Shown piece after piece: positions 59,363 to 64,000 of a stretch of 64,000 bases of DNA. The stretch is from Acidovorax sp. Leaf191 (GTDB taxonomy: Bacteria > Pseudomonadota > Gammaproteobacteria > Burkholderiales > Burkholderiaceae_C). The notes under the pieces were generated by a model. The model did no database searches. It was not told where the DNA came from and worked only from the letters and a program-made list of their open reading frames with translations. The translations under genes were made by a program, and so were the position numbers. Position 1 is the first letter of the stretch, and every line of letters starts with the position of its first letter. The DNA is taken from NCBI RefSeq assembly GCF_001424425.1, contig NZ_LMPT01000019.1, forward strand, positions 36,540 through 100,539, given 5' to 3'.

Positions 59363-60358
59363 ATGATTCGCACCCTGCTTTCTTCCTTCACCGCGCTCGC
59401 CCTGGCCATGGGCGCCACCGCCCAGGCCCAGACGGCCGCCACCCCGGCCGCGTCCGGCGCTTACCCCAACAAGCCCATCCGCCTGATCGTGCCCTTCCCG
59501 CCCGGCGGCGGCACCGACATCCTGTCGCGCCTGGTGGCCACCAAGCTCACCGAGAGCGCCAAGTGGACCGTGGTGGCCGACAACAAGGCCGGCGCCGGCG
59601 GCACCATCGGCATCGGCGAGGCTGTCAAGGCCGCCCCGACCGGCTACGACCTGGTGATGGGCCAGAAGGACAACCTGGTCATCGGCCCCTGGCTGTACAA
59701 GAACCTGCCCTGGGACCCCACCAAGGACCTGACGCCCGTGGCCCACGTGGCCTACACGCCCGTGGTCATCGCCACCAGCGTGAACTCCAAGTACAAGAGC
59801 CTGGCCGACGTGGTGGCCGCCGCCAAGGCCGCGCCCGGCACCGTGACCTACGGCTCGCCCGGCAACGGCACGTCCATCCACCTGGCGGGCGATCTGTTCG
59901 AGAAGGCCGCGGGCGTGAAGCTCAGCCACATCCCGTACAAGGGCTCCAACCCCGCGCTGATGGATGCGCTGGCGGGCAACGTGGACCTGCTGGTGTCGTC
60001 GCTGCCGTCGGCCATGGGCCAGATCAAGTCCGGCAAGCTGCGCCCGCTGGCGGTCACGTCGGCCAAGCGCAGCTCGTCGCTGCCTGATGTGCCCACCGTG
60101 GCCGAGTCGGGCTTCAAGGGCTTTGACGTGAGCACCTGGTACGGCGTGTTCGCACCCGCAGGCACGCCTGCCAACGTGGTGGCCGCGGTGAATGCCGAAG
60201 TCAACAAGCTGCTGGCCACCGCCGACATGAAGGCCGCCATCCACGCGCAAGGCGCGGAGCCCGAAGCCATGTCGCCAGCGCAACTGGGCACGCTGCTCAA
60301 GACCGAGTACGTGCAGTGGAAGGGGATCGTTGAAGCTTCTGGCGCGAAAATAGAGTAA
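59363..60358 (+). CDS. Bug-family solute-binding protein 5
   Basis: 331 residues with Sec signal MIRTLLSSFTALALAMGATAQAQ. Bug motifs: YPNKPIRLIVPFPPGGGTDILSRLV, WTVVADNKAGAGGTIGIGEA and YGSPGNGTSIHLAGDLF. It is closely similar in pattern to Bug protein 3 (14363 end), including SAKRSSSLPDVPTVAESGFKGF versus SAKRSSQLPDVPTLAESGYKGF, so the two may be paralogues. It is encoded alone, 196 bp after bktB. Confidence 0.92.
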   Translation: MIRTLLSSFTALALAMGATAQAQTAATPAASGAYPNKPIRLIVPFPPGGGTDILSRLVATKLTESAKWTVVADNKAGAGGTIGIGEAVKAAPTGYDLVMGQKDNLVIGPWLYKNLPWDPTKDLTPVAHVAYTPVVIATSVNSKYKSLADVVAAAKAAPGTVTYGSPGNGTSIHLAGDLFEKAAGVKLSHIPYKGSNPALMDALAGNVDLLVSSLPSAMGQIKSGKLRPLAVTSAKRSSSLPDVPTVAESGFKGFDVSTWYGVFAPAGTPANVVAAVNAEVNKLLATADMKAAIHAQGAEPEAMSPAQLGTLLKTEYVQWKGIVEASGAKIE

Positions 60359-60440
60359 CCCCCTGAGTCGCTTCGCGCCTTCCCCCAAAGGGGGACGCAC
60401 CCGGTGGCCTGGCGGAGCCAGTTCCACGGGTGCACTGGGC
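60359..60440 (+). repeat. Dispersed intergenic repeat, family A, copy 4
   Basis: Begins CCCCCTGAGTCGC right after the Bug stop codon and runs through CCCCCAAAGGGGG and CACCCGGTGGCC to CCACGGGTGCACTGG. Nearly identical to copy 1. Confidence 0.85.
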
Positions 60441-60501
60441 TTGGGGCGTGCTTGTTCTGCGGGCTGCTGGCAATGGGCAGTGGCGTCAAGAACTGCAATG
60501 A

Positions 60502-60525
60502 AAACGGCTCCCTGGGGAGCCGTTT
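60502..60525. terminator. Terminator between Bug protein 5 and the stress-protein gene
   Basis: AAACGGCTCC pairs with GGAGCCGTTT across a 4-nt loop. A and T ends are short on both sides, so it may serve both convergent genes. Confidence 0.75.
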
Positions 60526-60551
60526 GTCATGGGCGGTGCTGTTTGCAGTGA

Positions 60552-60989
60552 TCAGGTGCGCACGACCAGCACGGGGATGTGCACCACGCCCAGCACGCGC
60601 TGGGTGACGCTGCCCAGGACCAGCTTTTCCAGGCCGCGGCGGCCGTGGGAGCCCATCACGATGAGGTCGGCGCCGGTGCTCTCCAGCGCACGCAGGATGC
60701 CGTCGTGCACGGCATGGCCTTCGCCGACCACGGTGGTCACCTGCACGCCCGCTTCGGCCATGGCCTTGCGGGCGGCTTCGAGCGCCGTGTTGGCCTCTGC
60801 GGTGGCGGCGTTGATGTACTGCGCCTGGCCGTAGGCGAAATCAGCGCCCACGCCGGTGAAGGGATAGGGGTCGACCACATACACCGCCGTCACTGCGCTG
60901 CCGAAGGTCTTGGCCAGGGCGGCGGCCTTGGACACCGCCAGTGCGGAGGTCTCCGAGCCGTCTACAGGAACCAGAATGTGCTTGAACAT
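60552..60989 (-). CDS. Universal stress protein, UspA family
   Basis: 145 residues, single Usp domain: MFKHILVPVDGSETSALAV at the start and the ATP-binding loop GSHGRRGLEKLVLGSVTQRVL near the end (G2xG9xG(S/T) pattern). ATP-binding Usps help survival in stress or low oxygen. GGAGAAGCACC precedes the ATG. A perfect FNR-type box lies 100 bp upstream. Confidence 0.95.
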   Translation of the reverse strand: MFKHILVPVDGSETSALAVSKAAALAKTFGSAVTAVYVVDPYPFTGVGADFAYGQAQYINAATAEANTALEAARKAMAEAGVQVTTVVGEGHAVHDGILRALESTGADLIVMGSHGRRGLEKLVLGSVTQRVLGVVHIPVLVVRT

Positions 60990-61082
60990 GGTGCTTCTCC
61001 TTGGAATGGATGGAAAGGGGGATGGGCCGGCTTGTGGCGGGCCCGTCTGACGCCAGTGTGAACGTCCACCATACCTTGCATC

Positions 61083-61096
61083 TTGATTCGCATCAA
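61083..61096. promoter_or_regulatory. FNR/CRP-type box TTGAT-N4-ATCAA
   Basis: TTGATTCGCATCAA exactly matches the FNR/Anr consensus. It is upstream of the stress-protein gene, in the gap shared with the dioxygenase gene end, so control of the former under oxygen limitation is likely. A good -10 at standard class II spacing was not obvious. Confidence 0.65.
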
Positions 61097-61170
61097 ATGC
61101 GGCGCAGTCATTCCCGCGAGCCCGCAGGGTTTGACGCTGCGCCGGCCAGCATCCCGCAGGCCTGGCCGGG

Positions 61171-61953
61171 TCAGCCGCCCGCCGGCACCGTCCCCACCAC
61201 GTCCGCACCCTGGAAGTTGCCGCGCCGGCAGGTGACGACGAGCGTGTCGCGGTGGCCCGCAGCGTCCACCGGCTGGATGGGGGTGGACTCATGGATCATG
61301 CGCGCGTCGTCCAGCAGCAGCAGCGACCATGGCTCGGTCAGGGTGAAGCGCTGGCCGCTCGGGCCATGGGCTTCAAACACCCGCGTCTCGCCGCCCTTGA
61401 TGCCCGCACGCCCCACCAAAAACACGGCCACCAGGTCCACGCCGTCGCGGTGCGCGCCTTCGGGCGTGGGGCGGCCGATGCCGTCGGTGGTGTCGATGCG
61501 GAACTGGTGCGCCTCCACGAACCAGGGCTGTGGCGCATCGGCGTTGGTTGCAAACACGGCGTCGGAGACATTGGCCAGAGCCGCCAGCAACTGATGCCAT
61601 ACGGGCTGGGCCACGGTGGCGGGCTCCATGGGCGCGAACCAGCGCTCCATGCCGCCGTGCAGCGCGTTGTATTCCACCGGCTGCCAGTGGGCGCGGTGCG
61701 GCACCTGCTGCACCTGTCCGCCCTGCACCACGAAGCACGCGTGGCGACGGCGGCGGTAACGCCCGCCGTCTTTCAGAAATTCATCGGGCGGCAGGCTGTC
61801 CCAGTCGCGATTGAGCGCCATCAACGCCGGCAAGTCGCCGCCGATGAAGCGGGCCACATCGGCCGGGGACAGCACGGCATAGCCGCGCTGGCTCAGATGA
61901 TTGGCAACGTCCGAAGGGGTGGTGAACGGGGGTGAGAAAGTGACTTGGGCCAT
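61171..61953 (-). CDS. 2-oxoglutarate/Fe(II)-dependent dioxygenase family protein
   Basis: 260 residues, double-stranded beta-helix oxygenase of the 2OG-Fe group that includes amino acid hydroxylases such as isoleucine dioxygenase. The iron triad is H168 and D170 (EGAHRDGVD) and H221 (MIHESTP). R235 in GHRDTLVVT is placed to bind 2-oxoglutarate. The N-terminal FLKDGGRYRRRRHACF segment is typical of this group. It probably hydroxylates a free amino acid; the substrate is not predictable. Single gene. Confidence 0.85.
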   Translation of the reverse strand: MAQVTFSPPFTTPSDVANHLSQRGYAVLSPADVARFIGGDLPALMALNRDWDSLPPDEFLKDGGRYRRRRHACFVVQGGQVQQVPHRAHWQPVEYNALHGGMERWFAPMEPATVAQPVWHQLLAALANVSDAVFATNADAPQPWFVEAHQFRIDTTDGIGRPTPEGAHRDGVDLVAVFLVGRAGIKGGETRVFEAHGPSGQRFTLTEPWSLLLLDDARMIHESTPIQPVDAAGHRDTLVVTCRRGNFQGADVVGTVPAGG

Positions 61954-62090
61954 AGAGGCCCGAGCTTAACCGCTGCCACCTTCGCAGCGTCTGCGCTGGC
62001 GCAAATGGCAGCGCCTTCCAGGCCTATAGGCTCAGGAAGGCGCGGGAGGCTGGAAAGGGCGCTGGGCGCTTCAGGCCGCCAGCTCAGCCC

Positions 62091-62615
62091 TCAATCGCGG
62101 TGGCCGTGCCCGTGGCCCTTGCCGTGGCCGCGTCCCCGGTCGTCGTCGCCGTGGCGATCACGTCCACGGTCCCGGTCGTGCTTGCCGCCATGGCGGTGGT
62201 CGTCGTCCCAGCGGCGGTCATCGCGCCCGTGCGGGCCGCGATGGTGGGGAGGACCCCGGCGCGGTGGGGGCTCCTGCACAAAGTAGACCGGCTGGTTGCA
62301 GGCGTTGTAGCGGCCGCAGTGCCTGCCCCAGTTCTTGGCATGGCCGGGCGGCACGTACATGTAGATGGGCGCGCGGGGCACCACGACCGCAGGGCGGTGG
62401 ATGATCACGGGCTCGGCGTACAGCACGGGCGGCGGTGCCGCGTTGCCGATGTTGATGCGGCCATACACACCCGGTGCCAGTTCGCTGCCGACGGTGGCGT
62501 TGACGTAGCCCTGTGCCTGCGCACCGCCCGCCACAGCCATCAGCAGCGCAGCGGCGGCGCCAGAAAAGAAAAGGCGAAGACCGGAGGTCATCGTGGGGGT
62601 TGTGGTGTTTGTCAT
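62091..62615 (-). CDS. Secreted protein with His/Asp/Arg/Gly-rich tail
   Basis: 174 residues. A signal peptide (LRLFFSGAAAALLMAVAGGAQAQ) leads to a globular part, about 35-115. This contains VNATVGSELAPGVYGRINIG, PPPVLYAEPVI and the motif PPGHAKNWGRHCGRYNACNQPVYFVQ with two Cys. The last 50 residues are low-complexity, rich in His, Asp, Arg and Gly. The core motif recurs in small uncharacterised exported proteins of Comamonadaceae. The tail may bind metal or polyanions. AAGGAGCACCGC precedes the ATG. Confidence 0.8.
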   Translation of the reverse strand: MTNTTTPTMTSGLRLFFSGAAAALLMAVAGGAQAQGYVNATVGSELAPGVYGRINIGNAAPPPVLYAEPVIIHRPAVVVPRAPIYMYVPPGHAKNWGRHCGRYNACNQPVYFVQEPPPRRGPPHHRGPHGRDDRRWDDDHRHGGKHDRDRGRDRHGDDDRGRGHGKGHGHGHRD

Positions 62616-62868
62616 GCGGTGCTCCTTGTTGTTCAACGCGCCACGCACGCCAACCGTGCACCAGGGCCACCCATGGGCTGGACCGTCAAGCGCCCTTGAC
62701 CCTACTGCATCGCGCCGCGCAGCGATGTCATCCAATGGCGACAGACGGGCCGACCGGCCGCAAGATGCCCAAGCCTGCAGATCGCGCATCCTCCCGCCAT
62801 GCCGGCCGTGCGCGAGGCCTCCACCGCGAAGACAGGGGAAACGGGCGAAGATGGCGCAGACGACGTTC

Positions 62869-64000
62869 TCAGGCCAACACGATCTCGGGCACGGCGAGCA
62901 GTGCGCTGGCCGGGCCCGGCCTTCCGAACAGGTAGCCCTGCCACACGTGGCAGCCCAGGCTGGCCAGCATGTCGCGCTGCTCGGCGGTCTCCACGCCCTC
63001 GGCGATCACGCCCAGTTCCATGGTCTGCGCCAGGGTGACGATGGCGCGCGCGATGCTGGCGTCGTTGGCGTCGGTGAGCAGATCGCGCACGAAACCCTGA
63101 TCGATCTTGAGCTGGTCCAGCGGCAGCCGCTTGAGGTACGCCAGGCTGGAATAGCCCGTGCCGAAGTCATCGAGCGAGAAGCGGATGCCCAATGCCCGCA
63201 GCGTGGTCATGCGCAGGATGGTGTCTTCCACGTCGTCCAGCAGCAAGGTCTCGGTCAGCTCCAGCTTCAGGCGCTGCGGGTCGGCGCCGGTCTCTTCGAG
63301 CATGGTCAGCACATCGTCGACGAAGTCGGGGTGGCGGAACTGGCGCGCGCTCACGTTCACGGCCAGGCTCCAGTGGGCAGTCAGCGGGCTTTGCGCCCAC
63401 TGCACCAGCTGCACGCACGCGGTGCGCAAGATCCACGCGCCCAGCGGCACGATCATGCCCGACGCCTCCGCCACTGGGACGAACTCCCCCGGCGACACCA
63501 GGCCCCGCTCTGGGTGCTGCCAGCGCACCAGCGCCTCGGCCCCCACCATGCCGTCGAACTGGCTGATCTGCGCCTGGTAATGCAGCAGGAACTGGCCGTC
63601 GCGCAGGGCCTCGCGCAGGTCGGCCTCCAGCGCGGTGCGGGCCGACACGGCTGCCTGCGTGCGGGGGTCGAAGAACTGCAGCGTGTTGCGCCCTGCCGCC
63701 TTGGCCTGGTACATGGCCAGGTCCCCGCGCTTGAGCAGCTCGTCCACCGAGCCCTGCGCATCGGCATACAAGGCCACGCCGATGCTGCAGGAGCCGTGGT
63801 ACATGCGCCCGCCCAGCGGGTAGCCCTGCCCCAGCGCCAGCAACACGGTGCGCGCCACCGCCTCGGCCTGCGCCGCGGCTTCCGCGGGCTGGGGGCTCAG
63901 CCCCTCGATCAGCAGGACGAACTCATCACCGCCCAGGCGCGCCACGGTCACGCCCTGGCGCACGCCGCCCAGCCTGGCCGCCACCTGGCACAGCAGTTGG
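62869..64000 (-). CDS. GGDEF-EAL cyclic-di-GMP signalling protein (5' truncated by window edge)
   Basis: 377 residues are visible; the frame continues past base 64000. The end of a GGDEF domain is present with an intact GGDEF motif (VARLGGDEFVLL). It is followed by a full EAL domain (about 135-371 of the visible part): EALVRWQHPERGL, NVSARQF, LELTETLLL, DDFGTGYSSLAYLKRLPLDQLKID and EGVETAEQ. Both active-site motifs look competent, so it may make and degrade cyclic-di-GMP or use GGDEF as a GTP sensor. Sensory domains lie outside the window. Confidence 0.95.
   Translation of the reverse strand, partial: QLLCQVAARLGGVRQGVTVARLGGDEFVLLIEGLSPQPAEAAAQAEAVARTVLLALGQGYPLGGRMYHGSCSIGVALYADAQGSVDELLKRGDLAMYQAKAAGRNTLQFFDPRTQAAVSARTALEADLREALRDGQFLLHYQAQISQFDGMVGAEALVRWQHPERGLVSPGEFVPVAEASGMIVPLGAWILRTACVQLVQWAQSPLTAHWSLAVNVSARQFRHPDFVDDVLTMLEETGADPQRLKLELTETLLLDDVEDTILRMTTLRALGIRFSLDDFGTGYSSLAYLKRLPLDQLKIDQGFVRDLLTDANDASIARAIVTLAQTMELGVIAEGVETAEQRDMLASLGCHVWQGYLFGRPGPASALLAVPEIVLA

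Overview
The window reads as a chromosomal segment of a high-GC betaproteobacterium, most likely in the family Comamonadaceae (Acidovorax and relatives). The grounds are strong G/C third-position codon use, five Bug/TctC-type solute-binding proteins that are orphans within this window, a beta-ketothiolase close to BktB of Cupriavidus, a tandem glycine riboswitch ahead of gcvTHP, and two families of short dispersed intergenic repeats that I associate with this family from memory. No rRNA, tRNA, CRISPR array, prophage or intact insertion sequence was seen.

Layout: 1-5.2 kb has the tail of a small protein, a CoA-transferase pair (scoAB) facing a PAS-LuxR regulator, a pcaC-type decarboxylase and katG. 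5.3-14.4 kb has a LysR/old-yellow-enzyme pair, then a seven-gene minus-strand operon (three Bug proteins, an amidohydrolase, an HMG/CHA-type aldolase, a 2-hydroxyacid dehydrogenase, an SMP-30 lactonase) facing an IclR regulator at 14.5 kb. 16.1-21.5 kb is a galactarate module: a LacI-type repressor facing a Bug protein, an enolase-superfamily galactarate/talarate dehydratase and garD, with two near-perfect LacI-family operators in the promoter region. 21.6-24.8 kb has a thioesterase gene with an in-frame amber codon, an SDR, and ETF-ubiquinone oxidoreductase.

24.9-37.1 kb is a long minus-strand locus: a LysR and an Lrp/AsnC regulator, then a YcsI/DUF1445 hydro-lyase, a complete LivKHMGF-type ABC importer, a TRAP-type binding protein and a fused 5-oxoprolinase. 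It looks like uptake and opening of 5-oxoproline or a related lactam. 37.7-40.6 kb is a complete TRAP transporter (P, Q, M). 40.6-45.5 kb is the riboswitch-controlled glycine cleavage operon gcvT-gcvH-gcvP.

45.5-47.2 kb is an accessory pocket with lower GC than its surroundings: a decayed integron integrase (N-terminal truncation, internal deletion, frameshift), a small orphan ORF and about 550 bp of mostly non-coding DNA. After it come FKBP isomerase, a MerR/TipA-like regulator, an acyltransferase-3 membrane protein, an MFS exporter, a nitroreductase, a hybrid sensor kinase overlapping a pseudouridine synthase, an EamA exporter with a divergent MarR regulator and paired operators, an SDR, bktB, a Bug protein, a universal stress protein with an FNR-type box, a 2OG-Fe dioxygenase, a secreted His/Asp/Arg-rich protein, and a GGDEF-EAL protein that runs off the right edge.

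The main theme is scavenging of organic acids: many periplasmic binding proteins, each next to a small set of catabolic enzymes and a local regulator. Function calls rest on motif recognition and remembered family sequences; no database search was run.
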